Positions 11,814 to 23,332 of a DNA stretch of 64,000 nt are shown piece by piece. Origin of the DNA: Platycnemis pennipes (taxonomy: Eukaryota; Arthropoda; Insecta; Odonata; Platycnemididae); assembly GCA_933228895.1 (NCBI GenBank), contig OW121851.1, positions 126,403,624 through 126,467,623 on the forward strand, given 5' to 3'. The notes under the pieces were generated by a model. That model was not told where the DNA came from, did not search any database, and saw nothing but the letters and a program-made list of their open reading frames with translations. Each line of letters starts with the position of its first letter. The stretch's first letter is position 1. The translations under genes and the position numbers were made by a program.

Positions 11814-12562
11814 TGTATAAGGAAACCAAAGTGAGTGAATTATTTTTTTTATCGGGAGTAATCTTATGCACCATAAACCTAATTCTTATTTCCATGCCAT
11901 ATTTCGGAGATAAGCGTCATGTGCATCTTTATTTTTCAACTGATTGTATATTTGCTAACTGTACAGCGTGTCGTCTTTATTTTTGGTGTGGTAAAATGAT
12001 TCTCTTTGCGTATTAGCTTATAGGGTAGCCCCTTCGGTAACCTTGACTTTGATTTAATGCAATTAAAATTTAAATCAACATATTTTTTCGATTTTAAAGT
12101 TTAAATATTTTGCTTAACCTTCCTACTAACCGGTAGTAGGGCCCGATGAGTCGTTATCAGTCAGATTACCTTGACAGAAGACAGACTTGAAAACCATAGA
12201 TGACAAAAGATAGTTACTGACAATTGACGAGGATACTTAGGACAGCTATGGTTTTCTATTTATTAATAAATAATTGTGCCAGCTCGCAGTCTACAATTGA
12301 AAGTTATTTCTCCCTTTGTCTTGAACAGTTAGCCTCGTTTCTCGAGCTAAAGAAAGAAATTACTATCGTTTTCAGAAACTGTATTGGGGAGCCATCATGA
12401 TTCGAAGGCTGGGTGAAAACAAGCGGCTAAAATGGCATCATTTTCTTGTGGAGCCAGATCCAAAAATAATTTAAACCTTTCTGTGAGTGAATTCATTAGA
12501 AGTGTAGTAACATTAGAGAGGCGTCTGAGATTTATTTCTAGCAGCATACAAAGTCGGTTTTT

Positions 12563-12740
12563 GAGAGAGAATTTTTGGGAAGAATGGAAAAGGCAGGCCT
12601 CGTATGGAATATGGAACAAGTTGTGAAGGATGTAAAACAAAAGAATCACGTTAATATGAAGAGGTTGGTCGATAGAAGAATCAAGTGGAGGGCTGTGTCA
12701 AACCAATCTTAGGGTTGTTTACCAGTCATGTTAACGATAG
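12563..12740 (+). mobile_element. RTE-like LINE, C-terminal fragment
   Basis: Matches the end of the 51480-52345 element: GGGAAGAATGG, then a VVKDVKxKNHVNMKRLVDRRIKWRAVSNQS-stop block and a short AT-rich trailer. The frame is broken upstream of the last 30 codons. Confidence 0.75.
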
Positions 12741-15700
12741 TATAAATCGCGATGATCCTTCTGTCTTTTGTCTTTTTTTTGTCCAGTTTTTCGTGCGCGT
12801 AGAACTTTTATGTAAGTCATATCTTGCCCTGATTTAATTCGCAAATTTTCCTACTAGATAGGAAATCCATGTTGCTATTAGGTTAAAATCAATCAAAATA
12901 AATCGGGCATGCTCCATCACTCGTCAAACGGAATTGAGGTGCCTGATTGGCGGTCATTTTGTTATTTGTGTCAATAATATGCTGGACTGCTAGTAATAGG
13001 AACTGCTGTGAGTTCCATAAAGGTTACGATACTCTTCCTGCAGGGGAAATTGAATTGCAAAATGATGATTGTCTTTGGTGCCATAATAAATCACAACTCG
13101 AGGAAAAACCAAACACGCCTCCTAGTTGAGTCAGTGTAGTTATGAAGGTTATAACTGCAGCTAGCGAATTTTGTACATTCGGCGAATCACTTACGACAAG
13201 CACCATTTTTCTCTCGTAACTAGCAGTCAAGCTGCCAATGCGTGAACAAACGAGTTCTTGTACGTCGTTAATCTCAGTAAAGCATTTTTTTCTCTGTGAG
13301 CCGGCGTGGGCAATCAAGCGAGAGACATCTCACAAATCCTCGCCCCATGGATGGAAGGGAACAGCAAACGAGGCGACAGCTATTCGGAATCGAACTCTTT
13401 TTTTTTGCGAGACTTCCCGTATCATTCGTGAGACCCTCTTGATCGCCTCGGCCAGGGGTGGGAGGGGATGCGGATTGGGACGGGGCGATATCTTCCGAAA
13501 CTGGTTTCCAGCATTCCAGCGATCATCGCGCCTCCATCGGTTCCAGGGGAGGGGGGACCCTCCCTCTGTGGAGACGGTGGCGTCGTCTGCCGGCGATTGT
13601 CATTGCATCGATGCGAGAATTTGCAGTATCGGCCATCCCAGCTCTCTAGATGGGTCGTCATACTCGGTTCAATATACCTGGCTTCGTATTGAAGGAATTG
13701 ACATTTTATCCCGGGTTGGCATTGAGAATTGGGTAACTTACGAATATATATAAATCCGAAACCGTATAGGAACAAAGAAAAGAATTTCGTTTCGTATAAA
13801 ACTTCTATGAACTACAGACAGTGTCACTCGGCTTGGCTGGGCTTGGTATGGAAACTTCGGTTGCTAGGAATTTGAACACTATGTTAAAGTAGTTGATCAA
13901 TTAAAGCGAGTCCAGTTAAAAACGATTAAATGTTGTACCGAAGGGTCAAGAATTTTTTGTCCTGTACCCAATGCGCGACCATAACGCTAAGTGTGTTGCT
14001 TTCCAAAAGATACGTCTCCCCACTCGTTCGTTTTTTCCGCGAATCTTCATTGACTGAATCTTAATTTTACGGTCGGTGAACTTAGCATCACACCTCTGTG
14101 GCGAAGTGAGGGGTAGACCGTGCAGAAGTAGATGATGGGTAGGGTATCCGCTCCCTCCACCCACTCTACCTAAGTAATCTCTCCTCCTGGACCGGAAGAG
14201 AGATTCTATTTCACCACGGACCCTTGGACCCTACGCTGTGGTGTTGAAAGAACAATCTCATTTCTCTCTATCTCTCGTCCTCTCCAACAATCTTCCACAG
14301 CACTATAACCAGCTAAATCGCAGTGCATCGTTAGCGACCTTATTAATTTGACTCTACATCAATATTATTGAGCAAATGTCTGCACTGTTTTGAGGGAGCT
14401 AGTTACATGATTATCAGATTTCTCTCCCTTAATTGACAGGTTTTTTCATTTGCTTTTCCGCCATTCCACTTTTCTTTATCTCAATCTATACCTACTCAAT
14501 ACCCTTCGGGAGTGATTGGCAGGGGGTGAAAAGTGGAGGGAAAGGGGTGAAAATAAAACTTTTCTCTTAGCCAGTCGTTTCATAGCCGCATGTTTGCCGT
14601 TTATTTTGATGTTATCCAACATTTGCTTTATTTTCCTTAACCATCCGCCATCCACAATTCCTTCTGTTCCAGCCGCTAACAAACAATATCTTCTTTTAGA
14701 ATGTCCAATCGATTGTGAGGGAGCAACAGTTTATGTGAAATATATTGTGGCAGTAATCACTCTCTCCTCCTTGTGATTGTTCCTGCTCTCCTTAAAGGCG
14801 AGAAGTGAACGTTGTAGTACCAAAATGTGAGAGTTATGTTTAGCTGCTAGATCCCCAGCGTCAATTGCAACCCCTTCCTCCTGTGAAAAACAGCTTCCCA
14901 TCCTCGTTCACCCCATACCACTCACCCTCGACACTAGGAAATAAACCCTGTCGATCTAATCACGAGATTGATCTATGGGAATTGCTCTACGTAGGCATCA
15001 CTATCTCTTCATAAGCATTCGTGGGCGCTACATTCACTTTCGATCTCCGATCCCAACGCGGAGGCCAGAAGGTAGGCGTGAGCACAATCTTTCTTGTCGG
15101 ATTGTTCTTTAGAACTTGCCCGGAAGTGATCGGAGAAGTTAAAAGAAGGCAAGAGAAGTGAATGGAGGACATTTTGAGAGGTATGCTGATGGGGGTTAAA
15201 GAGGAAAGAATGTTGTGGCAAACGCGGAAGAGGGAGAAAAATAATAGATATTCTAGATCATATAAAGGTAGGCGGAAGTTAATGATATTTAACTGGGGAA
15301 TTGACGTACTAAATGCGGATTATATAGGAAGGAACGTTGAGGACATATATAAGTTGGAAATAGCAGGCAGGAGTTATCACAAAACCTATCAGTTTCGGTG
15401 GAATACTTATCATGGTATGCTAGAAATAAATGAGAAAATGATTATTTTGCCTCACGATGGGCTGCGAATGCATAAGCGAAGAAATACTTATCATGGTTAA
15501 TTTTCATGAGGAAAGGCAGTAGTTTTTAATGCAAATGTCCTTAAAGCATGAGGAAATCATTTTCTGACCAGAAGGTCAGTAGCTGATGGATTTAAGTTAC
15601 GTCATATGTTGAAAAATAAATAGCGTGAATAGGGTAGGCATTGAATATATGTTTTCGTCCAATTTTATAAACATCTTCAGTTAATAAGGTAATAAAATTT

Positions 15701-17956
15701 CACCTAGAATGCAATAATGTTATATTTATAAGGATTTAAATAAGGATGTAATGCAGGAAAGGTAGTTTACATGAGAAGAAAGTTAGATTACGTATACTTA
15801 CTGTGTATGTCAGCGTCCCAGTGAGAGATCTTTATTTTTCTCTCTCTCTTAAGTAGCGGTCCGTCTCCTCTGGGCGGTCCTTGAGATGTCTCCTTCGTTT
15901 CGTTTGAGAATAAATCCGCTCTTGAGTGCTCGAGAGCCAAATGTGAGTGCTCTCTCGCGAGTGGTGGCTGTCTGTGAACGGAGAACTGGGGGAGGTGATG
16001 TGTTCGGCTGTCGTGGGAATGTGTTTGTCGGAAATTATTTCGCTACCTCAGGAGGGAGACATACGAAAGAGAGAAAGAATTTCGCCGCAATTTTTGCTAC
16101 GCTCTCATAAACCTATTTCACTAGTAGTTTCACAGCCCTACGCAGCCAAATTTCTTCCATGTTCAGTGGCAATATTTATTATAACTAAACACTTGACCGT
16201 CGAGTCTCGATGTATAGTATTTCCTGCCTTAATATTAGCACAACTTCCACATTAAATGAGAGTTCAGAAGTGAATAAAAATGAAAAAATGTCATAAAAAA
16301 CTAAGTTTTGGAAACGTTTGTGATAAATGTTGGTAATCTTTGCAGGTTATACCTATATTACGAATATTCCTTGTAAACATCACGAGATATATTTTAGTCA
16401 GGAGGAGACAGAAGGTTACTCACCACACTGCAATTTAAATTCTACCAAATGCTTACTGCAGCCACTGCAGCACAACATAATCAACCGATAATTCTGAATT
16501 ACAATAATGTTATTGTCGTAAATTGCTGTGTTTTAACTACTTACTGCTCCTTCGAGATTAAAGAGTCCAATTAAATAGGCTACGGACAATTTCTTATTTT
16601 TATTTGATTATTTTTCCCCTATTGTTTTTGTTTTAGGCTAGTCACCCGATATTTGCCCTCTTCTGTGAGAACAGCAGCTATAAGGGCAAGGTTATGGGAT
16701 GAACCCCGAGAAAATTAATTTAATTTTTTTGTTCTTTATTCTTTTTTTGTTGTTCTTCGATATGAAGTACTATTTATGGCTCTGAAATTTAATTCTGTGA
16801 TTTATTTTTGACATGACTGACCAGTATCTATCTCCCTCTCTTGTGCAAGTGACTCTATTTGCAAAGTGTCCATCGAAATATCGCAAATCTACCATTGGAT
16901 TAAGTCACTGTCTGTTACCAAATGTGGTTTCGTAGGTATTTCATTATCGTAGTGCTCTACGGGTATGTTTTGCTCCGAAGGTGAGCTGTTTTAATTGGAA
17001 TAAAAACTATATTCCATCTGATCATAATTTTTTGTTGCCATATCAGCTGGCGTGAATCGATTTGTCACGTTGCGTTTGCCCTCTGCGTTTGTTGAATTTT
17101 TCATTCTATTTCAGTGTGCTTAAAAGGCGTCGCTTGTGTGCCACAGGTGGTGTGTTTCCTGGCATTTAGTCCTTGTGTCTCGCTTTTAGTGGATGCATAC
17201 CGTTAAATCACATTGCGGTGCAGCTGTTATTCCCACCCCAAAATTTGGCCCAGGGTCAAGAAGTAAATGGTGTCCGACCTACACGCCTCAACTCCGCTCC
17301 CTTGGCAGGGGATTGGGGTTCACGGGCATTGATTTAGGGGAAGGGGATGTAGAAGAATGGAGAACTAGGCAAATATTTATGCTCTCGAAAACCCCGGCCG
17401 GGAGGGTCAATGATTCCAGTCGATGTTTCTGTACCGAGATTTGATACATTTTGCAAAAAGGGCAGATTTCATGAGGGCAGAAGGAGCAAAAACATATAAA
17501 TAGGAGTGGGCCCGTTGAAGCCGGAGATACTAAATAAAACTAGACTTCGTGATCCCACCGGACCGGAATTAAGGTGTGATTTACGTATTATGTCTGGCGA
17601 GAGAAGAAAGTCTTCTTTCTCCACGTCTCCAGCCTTGGCATTTGGCTCCGACCTCTCTTGGAGCCAATACCGACCCGTTTGTTTTTTACTGCTAACTTCT
17701 TTTCCCTGTTGCTGGACATTCTGCTTGTCCTTCACTATGCTGGTAACAAGTATAGCATCTTGGCATGAATCACTGTAATCGGCTCGATCCTTTGCGATAT
17801 CTTCGTGAACTGATCTGAATGCCTTTGACCGAACTATCCATTCCATAAAGAAAAATTGTTTTCTTAATAAATTAAATTAGCTATAAATATCCGCAACTAA
17901 CCAGCTAGTGCACTTGAGGTAAACATGTGATAACGTCTGACTAAATCTACCTAAAC
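12741..17956. other. Long unannotated stretch
   Basis: No transposon similarity recognised. About 13300-13650 is GC-richer, with overlapping frames on both strands (longest 171 codons, 13238-13753) that look like mutual shadows. A 112-codon frame at 15162-15500 is lysine/arginine-rich and contains a short repeated AATACTTATCATGGT (15408 and 15482), with no known domain. A 125-codon minus frame at 17469-17846 also has no motif. Confidence 0.35.
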
Positions 17957-18340
17957 GTCACCTTTAAATGTCAAGAAAAACCAGGTTCAAAAAACTGAAT
18001 TTTTGTTGCACCAATAAGATACCTATAAAAGACTTTTTATAAAATGCATTTGATTGCGATTAAACGTGAAATTACCAGCAGCATTCATTATATTTATTTT
18101 GATTGTATTCGATTGTTTGGAAAAGTTTTAATATTTAATGGAAATGGAAAGTCACCTTTAAATGGCGAGGAAAACCAGGTTCAAAAAACTGAATTTTAGT
18201 TCCACCAATAAGGTACCTATAAAAGACTTTTTATAAAACGCATTTTTATGCGATTAAACGTGAAATTACCAGCAGCATTCATTACATTTATTTTGATTGT
18301 ATTCGATTTTTGGACAAATTTTAATATTTAATGGAAATGC
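17957..18340 (+). repeat. Tandem duplication, unit about 194 bp, two copies
   Basis: Units at 17957-18150 and 18151-18340 both start GTCACCTTTAAATG and share AACCAGGTTCAAAAAACTGAA, ATAAAAGACTTTTTATAAAA and AATTACCAGCAGCATTCATT. They differ by scattered substitutions and small indels, roughly nine in ten identical by eye. The units abut exactly. This looks like an old local tandem duplication or the start of a satellite. Confidence 0.9.
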
Positions 18341-19016
18341 ATGAATCAACGTGAGGATTCACGCAGTTAGACGTCGAAAAAGTCACCATCGTAAAAAATT
18401 GTACGCGAGAAAGCACTACAATTTTATATTGAGACTTAACACAATATTGCTATTATGCCTTCTTCTCTATGTCTATCATTTTCTAATACTATTCGTTGGT
18501 TTGTGAACTATCCGTTGTCTTTGGTGAGAAGTGAGCTGGTTCTAATGCCAGAGAAACTGAAAGTGGGTAGTCACATAAAAGGGCATTCGTGCTTTGAAGG
18601 AATAGAACAACACCAGAAGATTAAGACATCCGGTAATCTCCTGTCGGAAACAAAGACCTGAGTACCTACATTAAAAATAATTTATCTTAAATGACGCCCA
18701 TGGGCACTCAAATGAAGCACGACGTAAATCTTAATGACTCGGAAAATGCTCTGCGTTCCTTTTTTTTTAGATGAGCTCCTACTTGCCTCTTATTTTTTCA
18801 AATATGGCGATGGAAGTACTATCAAACTGGAATCACGCGGTAATTTACTTTGTGTAATTTCAGGAATCATTCAAGATATCTTCGCTGGCAGGAAAAACGA
18901 AAAGGTTAATTGGCCACTTTTTTCCAAAACTGTCAATTCCGTTGCATTAGCTCGTGCCATAGCAACATCTGAGGAACACGAAATTCAATTCATATCTCAC
19001 TGAAAGCGAGTAAAGC

Positions 19017-19215
19017 ATACGTCTACGTAATACCCTGCTAGCTACCGCGAGGGTGTGTGGCAGGGCGTGAAGATCACCAAACATGCATTACTTACATGCA
19101 ACTATGTGATGCAGAGCTGCCACGTAATGGACATATGTTAGATATAAGGGTCACGTGCAACTAGGTGGTTAGTAATTGCAGATTAATGAAATGATTACTG
19201 GTTAAGAAAACATTT
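19017..19215 (-). mobile_element. TAGATG-tailed LINE, divergent 3' end
   Basis: Starts with the reversed tail (ACGTCTACGTAATACCCTG), then the hairpin GCTAGCTACCGCGAGGGTGTGTGGCAGGG and GTGAAGATCACCAAACATGCA. The following bases resemble 25985-26100 more than subfamilies A or B, which suggests a third, older subfamily. No RT codons remain. Confidence 0.8.
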
Positions 19216-19420
19216 TCCTAAACATAATTATCGCTGTTTCCCTATGATAAGAAAAATGAAAGGCACTCTTGGGTGGTATGAAAAGTGGTAGGAAAGGAAA
19301 TCATCTTATGAGAAAAATAGTGCAGGATCCGTTATTGAATTGCAATGCAAAAAAGGAGAGATACTACATCAAAACTTACGCCAAACGGGGGAAGGTACTG
19401 ATATAATCTCCAAGCCTCCT

Positions 19421-19588
19421 TGGTTTCCTCAAGGTGTCTTCAACTTTAGTCTGCATTGTTCGGGTAACTGTTTCACCGGCGTTACAGAATTGCTTCAGGT
19501 CAGAACTATCAGGCTTCCGTCGGCGGACGCTGGTGAAACTGTTTTTCGAGCAATGTGGGCTAACTTTGAAAACAACCCCAAATAAACC
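19421..19588. mobile_element. Small foldback element (MITE-like)
   Basis: An imperfect inverted repeat. The left arm (GGTTTCCTCAAGG...CTTCAACTTTAG...CATTGTTCGGGTAACTGTTTCACCGGCG) pairs with the right arm around 19528-19588 (CGCTGGTGAAACTGTTTTTCGAGCAATG...AACTTTGAAAACAACCCC). The loop is about 40 bases. Open frames of 75-81 codons across it on both strands are a by-product of the palindrome. Confidence 0.65.
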
Positions 19589-20050
19589 TAACTTCAGCAT
19601 CACTAATCGGAAACTTTCGCAAAGAACTGTAATGATCTCATTTGATGTGGAGCAAAAACAGGGTGGAGAGTAGGTACTGCCGCCTCAGCAATGATTAGAA
19701 GGAAAACGCGATATGGAATCAAAGGAGGCGTCGTGCAATGCAATCCATTTTTAATTGCTTAGCTCGTTGTTAGTAAGAGTCATATGTGGCACCGCATTGA
19801 ATATTTCCTGTCCTGCCCTCCGATTTGATTTGATTTTAGGTCCAACTGTGTCTTCAGGCACGGATATTAGGACGCGGTGAAATAAACAATCAAGAGAAAA
19901 AAATTTTTGTTGTATCCACTGTTCAAAAGCCATCCTTTGAATTTTCATCGCCATCGTTCCTGAACTTTTTCTAAAATTGACCGGTCGATTCGTTCTTTGG
20001 GGTTTACGATCGTCGTCGCCACTTGGTGACCGTAAGAGTAGTGTCAGACT

Positions 20051-20288
20051 AATCCTCTGATTTGTTTGACGCAGCCCTCCATTCAACTTTCCTGCGGCTA
20101 ATTTCTTCATGTGTAGATAATTCTTCACAACTTTTTCTGTATATTTTATGTGAGGTCTTCCTTAGCTATTCTTCCCGTGCCCTTTCCTCTCGACTACTGT
20201 CTTTATCATACCATAATGTCTCAAGTTGTGGCCGAATAGATTGTCCTGTCCTATTCTTTTTAGAGTTTTTACAGATACTTACATGTGT
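20051..20288 (-). mobile_element. RTE-like LINE, C-terminal fragment
   Basis: Reverse complement of the 52060-52345 region, starting with TTTGACGCAGCCCTCCATTC and containing the GGCC..ATAGATTGTCCTGTC block (RDNLIGHI region). Full of stops. It lies about 180 bases before a second fragment in the same orientation. Confidence 0.7.
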
Positions 20289-20339
20289 GAAGAAAAAAGT
20301 TCACCATATTCAGTAGTCTGCTTCAATACTTTCTCGTTT

Positions 20340-20470
20340 TTGAATTTTTCTGTACTCGCGCTATTTCCCTCTTTAGTTCAGTAATTTTTTTTCCTCCCTT
20401 CAGACTATTTAAAAACCCTGTCTATTCCAATTTAATTTACCCCTTCCTATTTCCCCCAATATTCTACACT
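20340..20470. repeat. Repeat shared with the interior of the 22915 foldback
   Basis: Bases around 20370-20470 (CCTCCCTTCAGACTATTTAAAAACCC...TTCCTATTTCCCCC) resemble 23045-23130 (CCTCCCTTCAATCTATTCAAAAAGCC...TTCCTATTTCCCC). This is a diverged repeat of unknown class. Confidence 0.5.
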
Positions 20471-20586
20471 TCATCATCATCATCGGTGAACAATGCTATG
20501 ATTGGTTCGACGCTGCCCTCCACTCGATTCTCCTGTCTGCCAACCTCTTCATATTAACGTAATTCTTCTCTTTTACATCCGTCACA

Positions 20587-20988
20587 ACTATATTAGAATA
20601 ATAAATAGAAATGTATTACTCCGTAACAAAGAAATATTTTTTGTAACAAACTCACACATTGAAGTTAGTTTGGAGCTAAGTGTCCCCCAAGGAAATTGGC
20701 CTGAAGGTGGGGACACTTTCAAAAAATAAAAATGCAATATTTCTGATCCAGCTTACAATAGCCTTATACATAACGCATACACCTTGCACATTGCATCATA
20801 CACACAAATATATAACTTTAGGATAGGTTTTCAATATAACTCAGTACAAATATATATATACAATCAGGATAGCAACAAGACCCTATTTTAAGATAAAAAA
20901 CAATTTGCATTTACTATACTCAGTAGCCATGGTTTTAAACATCTTAAGAATATATTCAAGCTCTTTGCATTCTTGACATTACTCGGTA
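20587..20988. mobile_element. Unidentified insertion of about 400 bp in an RTE-like LINE
   Basis: The LINE reads ...CACAAC on the left and resumes AACTTGTTTCAT on the right. The intact order at 52800 is CACAACTTGATTCAT. The short repeat AAC at both edges may be a target duplication. The inserted sequence is AT-rich, without inverted ends or a recognisable tail, and holds one 12-bp near-palindrome (GTGTCCCC...GGGGACAC at about 20677-20713). Confidence 0.6.
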
Positions 20989-21168
20989 TAACTTGTTTCA
21001 TATATCTCGTACGAGGCCTGCCTTTTCCATTCTTCCCGTTCTCTTTTTCTTCGGCGATTGTCTTCATCAGGCCATCGTGTCTTAAGATATGGCCGATTAA
21101 GTTATCCCGTTTTCTTTTTAGAGTTTTCAGCAGACTTATCTTTGAGGGGAAAAATCAAGTAAATCGTC

Positions 21169-21334
21169 TTATTCCACTCTATTTACTGGGTAGAGCCCGA
21201 CCGATTTTAATAATTCCGTGTCATTCTCCAAGGGCAATACTAACTAAGGGAAAATACTAAGGCTATTGTCCCTTGAGAATGCCACGGAAGTGTTGAAACC
21301 GGTCGGGCTATACCCAATAAATAGTGTGGAATAA
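21169..21334. mobile_element. Hairpin MITE inserted in an RTE-like LINE, 166 bp
   Basis: Arms of about 70 bases: TTATTCCACTCTATTTACTGGG...AGCCCGACCGATTTTAA...CATTCTCCAAGGGCAAT on the left and its near-exact complement on the right (ATTGTCCCTTGAGAATG...ACCGGTCGGGCTATACCCAATAAATAGTGTGGAATAA). The loop is about 26 bases. No coding capacity. Confidence 0.85.
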
Positions 21335-21574
21335 CAAGGTTTCCTTGATTTTACTATCGATCATGAAATTCCACCAAGTAAGCTCGCGAACCATTGATGA
21401 TAGAATTCTCTTTTCTCCCACTCTTCCTAGGACTTCCTCGTTACTTACTCGGTCGATCAATTTAATCTTCAAAATTCTTCTGTAGCACCACATTTCGAAT
21501 GCTTCTAGCCTTGATTTCTCTGCTGCTGTAATCGTCCATGTTTCGCTCCCATGTAGTAGTATGCTCCAGACAGA

Positions 21575-21652
21575 CTGCCTATGTCCATCAACCTGTAGGT
21601 TGATGGACATAGGCAGCCGTTGTGGTTTGAATTTCTTCCCGAAATTCAAACC
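21575..21652. repeat. Two adjacent palindromes
   Basis: 21575-21616 is a perfect inverted repeat with 20-base arms (CTGCCTATGTCCATCAACCT) and a 2-base centre. 21624-21652 has perfect 12-base arms (GGTTTGAATTTC / GAAATTCAAACC) around a 5-base loop. They sit at the upstream edge of the RTE-like RT fragment, just where recognisable RT sequence stops. Confidence 0.95.
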
Positions 21653-21850
21653 AAAGTGAAGACTCTTCATTGGTCAAAAATTGTGTAAGGCGGAGAAATC
21701 ATCGAAAGAATACGTATACTCAAGAGTACCAGCGCTGTGTGAAAAGTTAAGTTAATTGCGAGAAAGCGTCCTGCAAATGGCTTTCGCCGTCTTTCTATTA
21801 ATTGAAACCCTTTAAAAGTTCATATTATTATTGTTTCCTGCCGGTTAGAG

Positions 21851-22108
21851 CAGGCACGTAGCCAGATATTTGCTTCGGTGGGGGGCTAAGTCTTGCGTAA
21901 CTTGAAACAAATCAGCCTTGCCCATTCGGTGCCGATATGTTACAAATCTCTTCCCTTAATTTTCAGTGCTTGGTATTTACTTTTACAGTGCCCGTACTTA
22001 ACTCTTCTCACTGGTAAAGTTCTCTGCTAAAATCAGAACAACAAAATTATTGGGAAAAAATTTCGGGCTGGGCTGAAGCACCAGAAGCCCCCCCTAGCTA
22101 CATGCCTG
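21851..22108. mobile_element. hAT-like MITE, CAGGCACGTAGCC ends (copy 1)
   Basis: Terminal inverted repeats CAGGCACGTAGCC and (complemented) CAGGCATGTAGCT. The interior matches the copy at 43039-43317 in the opposite orientation over its whole length (TGTTACAAATCTCTTCCCTTAATTTTCAGTGCTTGG, AACTCTTCTCACTGGTAAAG, AAAATCAGAACAACAAAATTATTGGG). Ends starting CAGG are common in hAT elements. No transposase frame. Confidence 0.85.
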
Positions 22109-22914
22109 GCTCAAGATGTATGTTGTCATGAACTGTTTCCTCCCTTCCATGCTTGTATTTTGCACTCATCGTCAATAAAACCGTCGCCAAATAGTTGCTT
22201 AATCCTTGAAGGATTGACCTGAAGAAAGCTACCGGTCGCTCTCTCCCGCCTTGGACGCAGCACGAAGACTCCAGCCACGACTCTTCCTTCTCCGAGGGGC
22301 AGCTGCTCGCCACGCTTGGCGATCGTATTTGCTTAATAGGCATTGCCTGCACGCAATCCCCATTACCCTAGGTCCACACGGCTGGCAGGCGATCACTCAA
22401 TCTTCCCCGCCGTACGCTAAGGCCTTCGCCGCACTCTCTCTTCGGAGCTTCCTGCTTCTCTCGACTACCTACCGATGAAAAAAAAAACATTTCTTAAGTC
22501 GGTATTTCTCTACTGTAGTTGCAAGTTGGCATCTCATAGTTTGCATCTTAAAAATCCTTCCACAAATTTCTTTCCTCTTCCATTCCCCTTCTTCGCCAAC
22601 TTAGGAACTCTTGGTACTTGGGTAGATAGCATTTTCATAAATACTATCAGAATTCAGTGTGGATTTGTGACTATTCATATATAGTTATAAATCGAATTTA
22701 ACCTCTACAGCTAAAAGAAGCCTACCGGTAGCAATATCTGTAGCGATGGACGATGTATTCATTAGAATTTATGACAATATACATATTTTATGGTCTATTG
22801 TAACTGAAAGTTTTGAATTAAATTTACAATTACGCTGCTGTTACACTCGATGGTATCGGCCATCACATGCCGAAAGCTATTCATTGTCAATGAACAAACA
22901 CTTTGTCTTTCATA

Positions 22915-23332
22915 AAATTATATAAATGAAATAAAACGTTGTTCTATTCCCCACGAATATTATTAAATACCGCTCGATTTCGACCCTTTCGGATCATTAA
23001 CAAGAGCTGAGTTTTCTTTTCTCACGCTGTTTCCATTTTCATTTCATAATTTTTTCTACCTCCCTTCAATCTATTCAAAAAGCCTATCTCTTCCCATCAT
23101 ATTTATTTCTTCCTATTTCCCCAGAATTTTACAATTATCTTCAATAAAATCATCATGTTGTATACGTCACTGTAAAATTGCAACACTGCTGTATGTGAAC
23201 AATTTTCTTTAAAATTAAAAAAATCTCAGACTCAGCTCTTGTAGATGACCTGAAAAGGTCGAAACCGATATAGTGGTATTTTATAATATTTGTGTGGAAT
23301 AGAACAAAGGTTTATTTTATTTATATAAATTC
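22915..23332. mobile_element. Foldback element, about 420 bp, 100-bp arms
   Basis: The left arm 22915-23020 and right arm 23233-23332 are complementary with mismatches (ATAAA...GTTGTTCTATTCC; TCGACCCTTTCGGATCAT / ATGACCTGAAAAGGTCGA; CAAGAGCTGAG / CTCAGCTCTTG). The CGACC...GAAAAGGTCGAAACC block is typical of insect foldback MITEs, from general knowledge. The interior shares a diverged block with 20370-20470. Confidence 0.8.

Larger units (their letters stand above)
20471..21600 (-). mobile_element. RTE-like LINE fragment carrying two later insertions
   Basis: Minus-strand pieces at 20471-20586, 20989-21168 and 21335-21600 are collinear with the C-terminal half of the 51480-52345 element. The last piece encodes LLHGSETWTITAAEKSRLEA followed by a FEMWCYRRI-K block and DRVSNEEVLGRVGEKR. 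The middle piece covers the DNLIGHILRHDGLMKT region and the first piece the extreme C-terminus. The pieces are separated by an unknown insert (20587-20988) and a hairpin element (21169-21334). The function would have been reverse transcription of the element's own RNA. It is dead. Confidence 0.8.

Noticed and set aside
13238..13753. 171-codon plus-strand frame in a GC-richer block
   Set aside because: Four overlapping frames on both strands are open here, as expected from GC-rich noncoding DNA. No recognisable motif.
15162..15500. 112-codon frame with internal repeat AATACTTATCATGGT
   Set aside because: Basic and hydrophilic but without a known domain. The repeat is short and could be chance.
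17469..17846. 125-codon minus-strand frame
   Set aside because: An equally good frame lies on the opposite strand and no motif is seen in either.
19751..20128. 125-codon minus-strand frame
   Set aside because: Its upstream end runs into the RTE-like fragment at 20051 in a meaningless frame. No domain.
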